From: Betaproteobacteria bacterium
GTDB taxonomy: Bacteria > Pseudomonadota > Gammaproteobacteria > Burkholderiales > Burkholderiaceae_C
NCBI GenBank assembly: GCA_016704535.1
Contig: JADIZZ010000002.1
Location: 310,001 to 374,000, forward strand
Reading direction: 5' to 3'
DNA: 64,000 nt
Part shown: positions 8,154 to 16,158 of the stretch, piece after piece
Layout of the letters: each line of letters begins with the position of its first letter
Numbering within the stretch: the stretch's first letter is position 1
Program-made: the position numbers and the translations under genes
Notes under the pieces: generated by a model
The model's database searches: none
What the model was told of the DNA's origin: nothing
Seen by the model: the letters and a program-made list of their open reading frames with translations, nothing else

Positions 8154-8540
8154 ATGCCGCAGCCGCAGACCCTCATTCCCGACCGCGCCGAGTTCGTGGA
8201 CGTGCTCGACCTGATGCGCCGCGGCCACCTGCTGGCGCAGAACGGCGATGACGACGACTGCTGCATGCTCAGCGGGGCGCGCGTCATGCACTCGATGCCG
8301 ACGCTGCGCGCCTTCGGCCTCATCGACCCCGTCAAGCTGCCCGACCAGCGGCCGCGCACGCAGTGCTACCGCCTGTCCAGCCAAGGGCGCCACTTCGCCG
8401 AACGAGCCTGGTCGGAGTGGAAGCGCAAGCCGCTGCTGCAGCGCATGGTCGTTCGGCCCGCGCCCTGCCGGTCGATGGCGTTGGTGGTCCAATACGTGGC
8501 TTCGACACCGCTTTCGCCTCTGCCATGTCCAACCGCCTGA
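8154..8540 (+). CDS. Hypothetical protein with a possible winged-helix C-terminal half
   Basis: A 128-residue protein starting MPQPQTLIPDRAEF. GGAG lies 7 bases before ATG 8154, whereas the upstream in-frame ATG at 8118 has no ribosome site. The middle (RTQCYRLSSQGRHFAERAW) resembles the hairpin and helix of a winged helix, and acidic DDDDCC near residue 28 is distinctive. The last 30 or so residues, after LLQRMVVR, look low in complexity and overlap the next gene by 16 bases; this tail may be the product of a frameshift near 8457. No family recognised. It may be translationally coupled to the adenosyltransferase gene that follows. Confidence 0.6.
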   Translation: MPQPQTLIPDRAEFVDVLDLMRRGHLLAQNGDDDDCCMLSGARVMHSMPTLRAFGLIDPVKLPDQRPRTQCYRLSSQGRHFAERAWSEWKRKPLLQRMVVRPAPCRSMALVVQYVASTPLSPLPCPTA

Positions 8541-9103
8541 CCCAGATCGCGACCCGCACCGGCGACGACGGCTCCACTGGCCTGGGCGACGGCTCGCGGA
8601 CGCGCAAGGATGCGCTGCGTGTGCAGGCCATGGGCGACGTCGACGAGCTGAACTCGGGCCTGGGCGTGCTGCTGGCCGAGCCGCTGCCCGACGACGTGCG
8701 GGCGCTGCTGGTGACCATCCAGCACGAGCTCTTCAACCTGGGCGGTGAACTTTCGATCCCGGGCTTCACCTTGCTCAAGGCCGACGCCGTGCTGCGCCTG
8801 GACGAGGCGCTGGCGCACTACAACGAACAGCTGCCGCGGCTGAAGGAATTCATCCTGCCGGCCGGCACGCGCAGCGCGGCGCTGGCGCATGTCAGCCGCA
8901 CGGTGGCGCGCCGCGCTGAACGGGCCGTGGTGGCACTGCACGCCGTGGAAGCGGTAAACGACGCGCCGCGCCAGTACCTCAACCGGCTGAGCGACCTGCT
9001 CTTCGTGCTGGCTCGCGTGCTGAACCGCGCCAATCTCGACGGGCTGGGCGGCGACGACGTCTACTGGCGCAGCGAGAAGCTGGCGCGCGGCGGCGACGAG
9101 TAG
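8525..9103 (+). CDS. PduO-type ATP:cob(I)alamin adenosyltransferase
   Basis: A 192-residue cytoplasmic enzyme that transfers the adenosyl group of ATP to cob(I)alamin, making coenzyme B12. The ATP-binding N-terminal motif TRTGDDGSTGLGDGSR is present, as are the later family motifs RRAERAVV and YLNRLSDLLFVLAR. Length is normal for the family. ATG 8525 is chosen because the conserved start SNRLTQIATRTGD follows it directly; a longer frame upstream carries no family sequence. It overlaps the preceding hypothetical gene by 16 bases. No B12 enzyme or biosynthesis gene is adjacent. Confidence 0.93.
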   Translation: MSNRLTQIATRTGDDGSTGLGDGSRTRKDALRVQAMGDVDELNSGLGVLLAEPLPDDVRALLVTIQHELFNLGGELSIPGFTLLKADAVLRLDEALAHYNEQLPRLKEFILPAGTRSAALAHVSRTVARRAERAVVALHAVEAVNDAPRQYLNRLSDLLFVLARVLNRANLDGLGGDDVYWRSEKLARGGDE

Positions 9104-9141
9104 CGCGGCATCCCCTTGCCGCCATCGGCGGCGCCGGGTGC

Positions 9142-9459
9142 TCAGTAGTTGATGCTGTTGCCGTGCAGGTCCACGGTGACCAGAGGCCGTCCCAGCGCCG
9201 CGAGCGTGGCGCGCGCAAACGCCTGGGACCAGGCGTCGTCGTCGGTGAACTTGGAGGCGGGTACGGTCTGCGCCAGCGCCATCACCTTGTCGGCGGTGAG
9301 CACCTTGCCGGTGCTGCGCAGCGGCTCGCACTCCTGCGCCACGAACTGCTCGTCGAGCCATTGCCGGGCCTCGAAAGAAGCCATCTCGGGCTGGTCGGCG
9401 TGCACGGTGATCTCGTGGGTGCGTTGGGGAGCGAACTGGATGACGACGGTCTTGCGCAT
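9142..9459 (-). CDS. Conserved-looking hypothetical protein
   Basis: A 105-residue soluble protein beginning MRKTVVIQFAPQRTHEI. ATG 9459 is chosen because AGGAGA lies about 9 bases upstream; a start at 9486 would swallow that site. The N-terminal half alternates hydrophobic and polar residues as in beta strands, the middle is acidic, and the end is VTVDLHGNSINY. No signal peptide or membrane helix is seen. I do not recognise the family. It sits alone between the convergent adenosyltransferase and the co-directional DAHP synthase. Confidence 0.6.
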   Translation of the reverse strand: MRKTVVIQFAPQRTHEITVHADQPEMASFEARQWLDEQFVAQECEPLRSTGKVLTADKVMALAQTVPASKFTDDDAWSQAFARATLAALGRPLVTVDLHGNSINY

Positions 9460-9537
9460 GGCGGCGGTTCTCCTCTTCGGCAGCATAAGCCGACCGTGGC
9501 GGCGCGGGAATGGGGGCAGATCAAGCCACGCGGTCTC

Positions 9538-10665
9538 TCAGCCGGCGTGCCGCCGCCGCGCCTTCACCGCCGCGCCCAGGATGTCGAGCACGTTCACGGT
9601 GTCGTCCCAGTTGATGCAGGCGTCGGTGATGCTCTGGCCGTAGGCCAGCTTGGCAGGGTCGTCCTTGCCCGGGGTGAACTTCTGCGCGCCGCCGTGCAGA
9701 TGGCTTTCGACCATCACGCCGAAGACGCAGCGCGTACCGGCCTCCAGCTGCGCAGCCACGTCGCGCATCACGTCGATCTGGCGCTGGTGCTGCTTGCTGC
9801 TGTTGGCGTGGCTGGCGTCGATCATCAGCCGGCAGGGCAGCTTGGCGGCCTCGATCTCGGCGCAGGCTGCGGCCACGTGGGCGGCGTCGTAGTTCGGTTC
9901 CCTGCCGCCGCGCAGGATGACGTGGCAGTCCTTGTTGCCGCGCGTCTCGACGATGGCCACCTGGCCGTTCTTGTGCACCGACAGGAAGTGGTGGGGTCGC
10001 GCCGCGGCCTGGATGGCGTCGGTGGCGATCTTGATGTTGCCGTCGGTGCCGTTCTTGAAGCCCACGGGCGCGCTCAGGCCGCTGGCCAGCTCGCGGTGCA
10101 CCTGGCTTTCCGTGGTGCGCGCGCCGATGGCGCCCCAGGCGATGAGGTCGCCGATGTACTGCGGGCTGATGACGTCGAGGAACTCGCTGCCCGCCGGCAC
10201 GCCCAGACGGTTGATGTCCACCAGCAGCTGGCGCGCGATGCGCAGGCCTTCGTGGATGCGGTAGCTCTCGTCGAGGTAGGGGTCGTTGATCAGCCCCTTC
10301 CAGCCCACCGTGGTGCGTGGCTTCTCGAAGTAGACGCGCATCACCACTTCCAGCTCGCCGGCGTGTTGGTCGCGCGCCACCTTCAGCTTGCGCGCGTACT
10401 CCAGCGCGGCAGCGGGGTCGTGGATGCTGCAGGGGCCGACGATGACGAGCAGGCGGTCGTCCTCGTGGTTCATGATGCGGCGGATGGCCGCGCGCGTGCC
10501 GCTGATGAGGGTCTCCACCGGCGTGCCTGCGATGGGGAAGAAGCGGATCAGGTGTTCCGGCGGCGGCAGCGGCGTGACGTCGCGGATGCGCTGGTCGTCG
10601 GTCTGGCTGGTCTTCTCGCTGAGGGCCAGGCGCTCGTCGCCGGGGGTCGCTTGCTTGGGGCTCAT
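9538..10665 (-). CDS. Class I 3-deoxy-7-phosphoheptulonate (DAHP) synthase
   Basis: A 375-residue enzyme joining phosphoenolpyruvate and erythrose 4-phosphate in the first step of the shikimate pathway. Family motifs include LLVIVGPCSIHDP near residue 70, RVYFEKPRTTVGWKGLINDP, GARTTESQVHRELASGLS and the metal-ligand region DASHANSSKQH. It is of the AroF/AroG/AroH type with the N-terminal extension that usually carries feedback inhibition. The ATG at 10665 has AAAGAG upstream. Expression is probably governed by attenuation: a leader peptide rich in aromatic codons and a rho-independent terminator lie upstream on the same strand (10704-10835). Which aromatic amino acid inhibits the enzyme cannot be read safely. 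Confidence 0.94.
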   Translation of the reverse strand: MSPKQATPGDERLALSEKTSQTDDQRIRDVTPLPPPEHLIRFFPIAGTPVETLISGTRAAIRRIMNHEDDRLLVIVGPCSIHDPAAALEYARKLKVARDQHAGELEVVMRVYFEKPRTTVGWKGLINDPYLDESYRIHEGLRIARQLLVDINRLGVPAGSEFLDVISPQYIGDLIAWGAIGARTTESQVHRELASGLSAPVGFKNGTDGNIKIATDAIQAAARPHHFLSVHKNGQVAIVETRGNKDCHVILRGGREPNYDAAHVAAACAEIEAAKLPCRLMIDASHANSSKQHQRQIDVMRDVAAQLEAGTRCVFGVMVESHLHGGAQKFTPGKDDPAKLAYGQSITDACINWDDTVNVLDILGAAVKARRRHAG

Positions 10666-10703
10666 GGGGCTCTTTCGTGGGGTGCCATCAACACGCCGGC
10701 AAC

Positions 10704-10730
10704 AAAAAACCGCCGGGGCTGCCGGCGGTT
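10704..10730 (-). terminator. Attenuator terminator in the DAHP synthase leader
   Basis: Read on the minus strand, AACCGCCGG and CCGGCGGTT form a perfect 9-bp stem with a 5-base loop, followed by a run of six T. It lies between the leader peptide stop (10761) and the synthase start (10665). The 5' arm (10723-10732) is also exactly complementary over 10 bases to 10777-10786 within the leader reading frame, so it can form a competing antiterminator. Confidence 0.8.
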
Positions 10731-10760
10731 GGTTGGGGGTGCGTTGCCTGTCTGTCCTGC

Positions 10761-10835
10761 TTACGCGCTTGCCTCTCCAACCGCCGTGCGGTGCGAGAAC
10801 CAAAAATACGTAAAGAAGAAGCTTGCGGGACGCAT
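10761..10835 (-). CDS. Aromatic leader peptide of the DAHP synthase attenuator
   Basis: A 24-residue ORF, too short for ordinary gene finding, running from ATG 10835 to TAA 10761-10763. Residues 6-13 read FFFTYFWF: five Phe, one Tyr and one Trp codon in eight. This is the hallmark of a transcription-attenuation leader peptide sensing aromatic amino acids. Codons 17-20 contain CGGCGGTTGG (10777-10786), which can pair with the terminator's 5' arm when the ribosome stalls on the aromatic codons; when it does not stall, a small ACCGC/GCGGT hairpin and the terminator can form. No strong ribosome site precedes the ATG; a GTG at 10856 overlapping the end of the upstream gene is an alternative start. 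TACATT at 10843-10848 could be a -10 box. Confidence 0.75.
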   Translation of the reverse strand: MRPASFFFTYFWFSHRTAVGEASA

Positions 10836-10857
10836 GGCCGCGAATGTAGCACGCACT

Positions 10858-11562
10858 TCACGGCGTGAGGCTGACGGCGGGCGGCGGTGCGTCGGGCCCG
10901 GGTGGCGTCACGGGTGGAGCCACGGGCAGGTGCTGCGGCGCGGTGACGCCCATCGAGACATACAGGCTCGTCACCGCCTCGACGCTCAGCGCGGCCGGCG
11001 TCACCCAGTCCTCAGGCACGAAGAGCAGCCCGCCGCCGATGGGCACCGGCGCGGTGGGCACCAGCACGGCCAGGCAGCGGCGGCCGTCGACCAGCAGCAC
11101 TTCGGCGGCGGTCTGCAGCGCCAGCACTGCTGCGCCGCCCTCCGCGCCGCCGAAGCGCACCCACACCGCGCGCATCGCGCGTGCGGCGCCGGGATCGCGG
11201 CGGGCGAACAGCGCCACCAGCTTCTGCGCCATCTCGTAGACCTGGCGTACCAGCGGAATGCGCCGCATCACGCCGTCCAGCAGGCGCACCATGCCGCGCT
11301 GCAACCCCAGTTCCACCAGCCCGCCCAGGCCCACCAGCGCCAGCGCCACGAGGCCGATGCCGATCAGGTAGCCCACCACCTCCGAGCCCGTGACGCCCAG
11401 GCCGATGGCCACCAGCAGTGAACCCACGGCGCTGTTCGGCCCCAGCCAGCGGAACAGCACGCTGGCGGCCCAGGCGAAGATGGCCACCGTGGCGGCCAGC
11501 GGCAGCGCGGCGACGACGCCGGTGACGAAGAGTCTCAGCAGGTGGCGGGGGGCGCGTTTCAT
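10858..11562 (-). CDS. DUF502 family integral membrane protein
   Basis: A 234-residue inner-membrane protein. After a basic N-terminus (MKRAPRHLLRLFVTG) come two long hydrophobic regions, about residues 12-36 and 50-80, then the DUF502 core with RRIPLVRQVYEMAQKLV and a soluble beta-rich domain, and a Pro-rich tail. The family is widespread in proteobacteria and plants but has no settled bacterial function. ATG 11562 is chosen since the family motif starts immediately after it; the longer frame upstream is low-complexity. Its stop is 22 bp from the aromatic leader peptide, so the leader may be transcribed partly by read-through. Confidence 0.85.
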   Translation of the reverse strand: MKRAPRHLLRLFVTGVVAALPLAATVAIFAWAASVLFRWLGPNSAVGSLLVAIGLGVTGSEVVGYLIGIGLVALALVGLGGLVELGLQRGMVRLLDGVMRRIPLVRQVYEMAQKLVALFARRDPGAARAMRAVWVRFGGAEGGAAVLALQTAAEVLLVDGRRCLAVLVPTAPVPIGGGLLFVPEDWVTPAALSVEAVTSLYVSMGVTAPQHLPVAPPVTPPGPDAPPPAVSLTP

Positions 11563-11620
11563 GCGGGGATTGTCTCTGGCGGCGTGGCAGGCACCCACCG
11601 CCTGGCGTGTGCCGTGCGGT

Positions 11621-12826
11621 TCAGTTCGGCTGCGCGTCGAAGCCAGCGGCGGCCAGGCAAGCCACCACCTCGGCGACATGCGCGCGGTTGCGTGTCTGCA
11701 GTACCAGTTCGACCTCGACGCTCTGCGCCGACAGCGTGGAGAAGGCGCGCTGGTGGTGCACCTCGTCGATGTTGGCGCCGGCCTCGGCGACGACGGCGGT
11801 GATGCGCGCCAGCACGCCGGGCGTGTCGCGCGCGTTGACGCGGATGCGTGCCAGCCGGCCGGCGCGCACCATGCCGCGCTCGATGATGGCGGCCAGCAGC
11901 AGTGGGTCGATGTTGCCGCCGCACAGCACCAGGCCGACCTTCCGACCGGCGTAACGCGCCGGGTCCTTCAGCAGCGCCGCCAGGCCCGCTGCGCCGGCGC
12001 CTTCGACGAGCGTCTTCTCGATCTCAAGCAGCATCACGATGGCCTGCTCGATGTCGCCTTCGTCCACCAGCACCAGGTCGTCGACGAGCCGGCCGATGAT
12101 CTCGCGCGTGATCTGCCCCGGCTGGCCCACCGCAATGCCTTCGGCGATGGTGCTCGCGCCCTGCGGGTGCTGCGTGCCCTTGACGACATTGACCATCGCG
12201 GGAAAGCGGCTGGTCTGCACGCCGATGATTTCGATGCCCGGCTTGAGATGGCGCGCCGCGGTGGCGATGCCGCTGACGAGCCCGCCGCCGCCCACCGCGA
12301 CGACCAGCGTGTCGAGCTCGGGCTGGGCGTGCAACATCTCCAGGCCGATGGTGCCCTGGCCGGCGATCACCGCTTCGTCGTCGAAGGGGTGGATGAAGTC
12401 CAGTCCTTCCTGCTCCGCCAGCGTCAGCGCATGGTCGCGCGCCTGGTCGAAGGTCTCGCCGTGCAGCACGACCACGGCGCCGAAGCCGCGCGTGCGTTCC
12501 ACCTTCACCATCGGCGTGGCCACCGGCATCACGATCACCGCGCGCAGGCCCAGACGTTGCGCGTGGTGCGCCACGCCTTGCGCGTGGTTGCCGGCCGACG
12601 CGGCGACCACGCCGCGAATCGGCTGGCCGCTTTCGATCATCGACGACAGCTTGTTCAACGCGCCACGTTCCTTGAACGACGCGGTGAACTGCAGGTTCTC
12701 GAACTTCAGGAAGACTTGCGCGCCGACGATCTGGCCCAGCGTGCGGCTCTCGACACAGGGCGTGTCCAGCACCTGGCCGGCCAGCCGTGCGGCAGCCGCC
12801 TCGATCTCCAAAAAGCTCAGGCCCAT
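11621..12826 (-). CDS. Threonine ammonia-lyase (catabolic type with ACT domain)
   Basis: A 401-residue PLP enzyme that deaminates threonine to 2-oxobutyrate. The Schiff-base lysine is in FTASFKERGALNKL near residue 56; the phosphate-binding loop VGGGGLVSG lies near 180. The last 75 residues (ARIRVNARDTPGVLARITAVV) are an ACT domain, as in the IlvA1/TdcB-like enzymes of about 400 residues rather than the longer two-ACT biosynthetic IlvA. ATG 12826 is used; only a weak CAGG precedes it. The gene follows a repeat-containing gap after tldD on the same strand. Serine may be an alternative substrate. Confidence 0.9.
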   Translation of the reverse strand: MGLSFLEIEAAAARLAGQVLDTPCVESRTLGQIVGAQVFLKFENLQFTASFKERGALNKLSSMIESGQPIRGVVAASAGNHAQGVAHHAQRLGLRAVIVMPVATPMVKVERTRGFGAVVVLHGETFDQARDHALTLAEQEGLDFIHPFDDEAVIAGQGTIGLEMLHAQPELDTLVVAVGGGGLVSGIATAARHLKPGIEIIGVQTSRFPAMVNVVKGTQHPQGASTIAEGIAVGQPGQITREIIGRLVDDLVLVDEGDIEQAIVMLLEIEKTLVEGAGAAGLAALLKDPARYAGRKVGLVLCGGNIDPLLLAAIIERGMVRAGRLARIRVNARDTPGVLARITAVVAEAGANIDEVHHQRAFSTLSAQSVEVELVLQTRNRAHVAEVVACLAAAGFDAQPN

Positions 12827-12854
12827 CGCGCCTGAGAGACCAAGCTTCCCGCCA

Positions 12855-12925
12855 CGGAACCGGCTCTGCCGGGCCGTAGGTGGACGACCCCCTCGGGGGG
12901 TACCGAGCGGGGCGAGGTTGGGGGC
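12855..12925. repeat. Intergenic GC-rich repeat (copy 1 of 3 in the window)
   Basis: Contains GGAACCGGCTCTGCCGGGCC followed by CCCCCTCGGGGGG and ends in a TTGGGGGC tail. The same order, with small changes, recurs at 19782-19860, and a related hairpin pair at 31950-32006. All three copies lie just past gene stops. Each can fold into stable stems and may act as a terminator or mRNA stabiliser. This is a REP-like family by structure; its name is not known to me. Confidence 0.65.
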
Positions 12926-12930
12926 TTCAT

Positions 12931-14394
12931 CTAGGCGGTGCCGCCGACGGTGAGCCGGTCGATTCGCAGCGTCGGCTGGCCCACGCCCACCGGCACGCTC
13001 TGGCCATCCTTGCCGCACACGCCGACGCCGGTGTCGAGCTCGAGGTCGTTGCCGATCATGCTCACGCGGTTCATCGCCTCGGGGCCGTTGCCCACCAGCG
13101 TGGCACCCTTCACCGGGTACAGGATCTTGCCGTTCTCCACCCAGTAGGCCTCGCTGGCGCTGAAGACGAACTTGCCGCTGGTGATGTCGACCTGGCCGCC
13201 GCCGAAATTCGTGGCGTAGAGACCCCGCTTGATGCTGGCGATGATCTCTTCCTTGGTCTTGTCGCCGGCCAGCATGTAGGTGTTGGTCATGCGCGGCATC
13301 GGCACGCTGGCGTAGCTTTCGCGGCGGCCGTTGCCGGTGGGCTTCACGCCCATCAGGCGCGCATTCAGGCTGTCCTGGATGTAGCCCTTGAGGATGCCGT
13401 CCTCGATCAGCACGTTCTTCTGCGTGGCGTGTCCTTCGTCGTCGACGTTCAGGCTGCCGCGGCGGTCGGCCAGCGTGCCGTCGTCGAGCACGGTCACGCC
13501 CTTGGCCGCCACGCGCTGGCCGATGCGGCCGCTGAAGGTGGACGAACCCTTGCGGTTGAAGTCGCCTTCCAGCCCGTGGCCCACCGCTTCGTGCAGCAGC
13601 ACGCCGGGCCAGCCGGGGCCGAGCACGACGGTCATCTCGCCGGCCGGCGCGGGGCGGCTGTCGAGGTTGGTGAGTGCGGCGTTCACCGCATGGTCGACGT
13701 ACTGCTGCAGCACGGCGTCCTGGAAGTAGCCCAGGCCGAAGCGCCCGCCGCCGCCGCCGCTGCCCACCTCGCGGCGGCCGTTCTGCTCGGCGATGACGGT
13801 GACGTTCAGCCGCACCAGCGGACGCACGTCGGCGGCCCGGGTGCCGTCGGCGCGGGCCACCAGCACCACGTCGTACTCGGCGGACAGGCTGGCCATCACC
13901 TGCGCCACGCGCGGGTCCTTGGCGCGCGCCATCTTCTCCACCCGTTCCAGCAGCGCCACCTTCTGCGTGCTGTCGAGCGTGGCGATGGGGTCGGTGGGCG
14001 CGTACAGCTTGCGGCTGCCGGCCACCTTGGGCGCGCTGGCGAGCTTCACGCGCTTGTTCTGGCCGGCCGCGGCGATGGTGCGCACGGTGCGTGCGGCGTC
14101 CATCAGCGCATCTTCGCTGAGGTCGTCGGAATAGGCGAAGGCGGTCCTTTCGCCGGCCACGGCGCGCACGCCCACGCCCTGGTCGATGCTGAAGGAGCCG
14201 CTCTTGACGATGCTCTCTTCCAGGCTCCAGCCCTCGTGGCGCGTGGTCTGGAAGTAGAGGTCGGCGTCGTCGACACGGTGCTCGCGGATCGTCGACAGCG
14301 CCCGCTGCAGCGTGGCTTCGCTGATGCCGAAGGGTTCGAGCATCAGCCCCTGTGCGATGGCCAGGCGTTCGACGGTGGGTTCGCGGGTGATCAT
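12931..14394 (-). CDS. tldD: Metalloprotease TldD
   Basis: A 487-residue cytoplasmic zinc metalloprotease of the TldD/TldE pair (U62 family) that degrades unfolded peptides and in E. coli matures microcin B17 and acts on CcdA. The metal-binding motif is LLHEAVGHGLEGD, an HExxxH. Other family stretches are DLYFQTTRHEGWSLEESIVK and DQGVGVRAVAGE near the N-terminus and the C-terminal GICG-like loop VGVCGKDGQ. The start is either ATG 14394 (MITREPTVERL) or ATG 14427; the first is chosen because it matches the family N-terminus better. The partner tldE/pmbA is not in the window. Confidence 0.92.
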   Translation of the reverse strand: MITREPTVERLAIAQGLMLEPFGISEATLQRALSTIREHRVDDADLYFQTTRHEGWSLEESIVKSGSFSIDQGVGVRAVAGERTAFAYSDDLSEDALMDAARTVRTIAAAGQNKRVKLASAPKVAGSRKLYAPTDPIATLDSTQKVALLERVEKMARAKDPRVAQVMASLSAEYDVVLVARADGTRAADVRPLVRLNVTVIAEQNGRREVGSGGGGGRFGLGYFQDAVLQQYVDHAVNAALTNLDSRPAPAGEMTVVLGPGWPGVLLHEAVGHGLEGDFNRKGSSTFSGRIGQRVAAKGVTVLDDGTLADRRGSLNVDDEGHATQKNVLIEDGILKGYIQDSLNARLMGVKPTGNGRRESYASVPMPRMTNTYMLAGDKTKEEIIASIKRGLYATNFGGGQVDITSGKFVFSASEAYWVENGKILYPVKGATLVGNGPEAMNRVSMIGNDLELDTGVGVCGKDGQSVPVGVGQPTLRIDRLTVGGTA

Positions 14395-14484
14395 GGCGGG
14401 CGGGCCCTGCTGGACGACGGTGGGCATTCATTGTAGGAGGGGCCCCTTCCGCCATCTGGGCACGCGGGGCATCAGTTCCCGCGA

Positions 14485-14510
14485 TGAAAGAACCCCGCCG
14501 AGGCGGGGTT
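14485..14510 (-). terminator. Rho-independent terminator after hsp20
   Basis: On the minus strand AACCCCGCC and GGCGGGGTT form a near-perfect 8-9 bp stem with a 2-4 base loop, followed by TTCTTTC. It lies downstream of hsp20 and upstream of tldD, which share this strand. Confidence 0.65.
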
Positions 14511-14514
14511 CGTC

Positions 14515-14556
14515 GGGTCGGTGCGTGCGGCCGTGTTGCGCGGCCTGCACCGACCC
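14515..14556. repeat. Nested hairpin downstream of hsp20
   Basis: Outer arms GGGTCGGTGC (14515-14524) and GCACCGACCC (14547-14556) are perfectly complementary over 10 bp; inside, GGCCG (14529-14533) pairs with CGGCC (14541-14545). It sits between the hsp20 stop and the likely terminator, so it would be a structured 3' untranslated element of that mRNA. Confidence 0.6.
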
Positions 14557-14629
14557 ATCCGGGCGGACTTCAGGCGGTGCCGGCCCTGCCGGTCACCGTG
14601 CCCTCAATCACCGCCCGGCAGCCTTGCCC

Positions 14630-15061
14630 TCACTGGATGACCAGGGGCTCGGTGTGGGCCGCGGCCTTCTTCGGCAGCGTCAGCGTGAGCACGCCGTCCA
14701 GGTACTTCGCTACGGCCTTTTCGCGGTCGAGTTCGTAGCCCAGGTTGAACATGCGGCTGGTGTAGCCAAAGCTGCGTTCGCTGCGCAGCACGCGGCCTTC
14801 CTTCTTCTCTTCCACGTCCTTCTTCACCTCGGCGGTGATGAGGACCTGCGGCCCTTCGATCTCGACATGGATGTCTTCCTTGCGTACGCCGGGAATCTCG
14901 GCCTTCACCGTGTAGGCGTCATCGACTTCACTGACGTCGATCTTGATCTGCGGTGCCTCGGCCGGGGTTTCCCAACGGTAGGGCCGCATGAAGGTGCGGA
15001 ACGCGTCATCGAGCGTGAAGGGCTCGCCACTGAACAGCGACGGTAGGCGGGTGGTGTTCAT
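14630..15061 (-). CDS. Small heat shock protein of the Hsp20/alpha-crystallin family
   Basis: A 143-residue ATP-independent holdase. The alpha-crystallin domain spans about residues 38-135 (IKIDVSEVDDAYTVKAEIPG through the conserved YLDGVLTLTLPK, the A-x-x-x-n-G-v-L consensus). A C-terminal extension ends EPLVIQ, containing a V/I-x-I-like anchor for oligomer assembly. AGGAG lies 6-7 bases before the ATG at 15061, a strong ribosome site. I could not find a convincing sigma-32 promoter upstream. It stands alone between tldD and the DMT transporter with structured downstream RNA. Confidence 0.93.
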   Translation of the reverse strand: MNTTRLPSLFSGEPFTLDDAFRTFMRPYRWETPAEAPQIKIDVSEVDDAYTVKAEIPGVRKEDIHVEIEGPQVLITAEVKKDVEEKKEGRVLRSERSFGYTSRMFNLGYELDREKAVAKYLDGVLTLTLPKKAAAHTEPLVIQ

Positions 15062-15207
15062 GACAACTCCTCTTGTGCCTGTCTACGCGGCACGGCCCCG
15101 CGTAAAGCCACCGTTGCCTGACTACCTTTCGTGGCCTGCCACCTTGGGTAGGGCAGCGGCACTCACTATCCTAGCCAGCGCGCTGCCCGTCCATTTGATC
15201 TGCGACA

Positions 15208-16158
15208 TCAAATTTCCACCTCGGGGGGCTGGCGCCGTTCGCGCCGCGCAACCCACAGCGTGGCCGCCACGATCACCGCGCCGCCCAGCAGCGTGGTCTG
15301 CGTCGGCAGGTCGGCAAACAGCAGCCAGCCCAGCGCCGAGGCCCACACCAGTTCTAGGAACTTCACCGACTGCGTCGACGAGATGTCGGCGATGCGGAAG
15401 CTGTGTGTCAGGCAGTAATGCGCGGTGCTGCCCAGCAGACCGCAAAGCGCAAAACCCGCCCACTGCGCGGCGGTGGGCGGCTGCCACGACCACAAGGCCA
15501 TCGGCAGGCTGAACAGCGTGACGCTGATGGCCTGCCAGACGACGATGACGCCCGAGGTCTCGGTGCGTGTCAGCACCTTGGTGATGAGGAAGGACGCCGC
15601 GAACACCGGCGCCGAGGCCAGCATCAACAGGTGCCAGCCGCCGCCCGAGCCCGACAGCCGCGGCCCGACGACGACCAGCACGCCGGCAAAGCCGATGCCC
15701 GTGGCCACCCAGCGTTCCCAGCGCATCGGCTCGCGCAGGAAGAGCGTGGCGCCGATCATGATGAAGAGGGGTGTCGTGAAGCCGATGGCAGTGAGGTCGG
15801 CCAGCGGCAGGTGTGGCAGCGCCAGGAACCACAGCACCAGGCCGACGGTGTGCACGGCGCCTCGCGTGAACTGGCCCGGCAGGTTTTTGGGCCAGTAGGC
15901 GCGCCAGCCGCCGTGCCACACCAGCGGCAGCAGCACGAGCAGGCCGAAGAGGTAGCGCAGGAACTGCGTCTGCATCGGGTCGAGCTGCTGCGACAGGCCG
16001 CGCAGCACGGCGTTGAGCAGGCAGAACAGCAGCCCGCCGGCGGCCGACCAAAGCAGCGCGCGCGCGGTGGGCGGCAGGTGGGCGGTGCGGGCGTGCCACC
16101 AGCCCTTGGCGCCGCCGGACGCCGCGGTGCCGCCATGCCGGCCCGGGTCGGTGTTCAA
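15208..16158 (-). CDS. DMT-family (EamA) transporter
   Basis: A 316-residue inner-membrane protein with ten predicted hydrophobic helices arranged as two EamA repeats (about residues 34-162 and 175-305). The end of repeat one, FFITPLF-like GFTTPLFIMIGATLFLREP, and the matching end of repeat two, ELVWASALGWLLFADLP, are typical. Members export or import metabolites such as amino acids or purines; the substrate is unknown. Its start overlaps the 3' end of rsmI by 4 bases on the same strand, so the two are likely cotranscribed. Confidence 0.88.
   Translation of the reverse strand: MNTDPGRHGGTAASGGAKGWWHARTAHLPPTARALLWSAAGGLLFCLLNAVLRGLSQQLDPMQTQFLRYLFGLLVLLPLVWHGGWRAYWPKNLPGQFTRGAVHTVGLVLWFLALPHLPLADLTAIGFTTPLFIMIGATLFLREPMRWERWVATGIGFAGVLVVVGPRLSGSGGGWHLLMLASAPVFAASFLITKVLTRTETSGVIVVWQAISVTLFSLPMALWSWQPPTAAQWAGFALCGLLGSTAHYCLTHSFRIADISSTQSVKFLELVWASALGWLLFADLPTQTTLLGGAVIVAATLWVARRERRQPPEVEI

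Noticed and set aside
14630..15190. Sigma-32 promoter upstream of hsp20
   Set aside because: No pair resembling CTTGAAA and CCCCAT at a proper distance could be found by eye.
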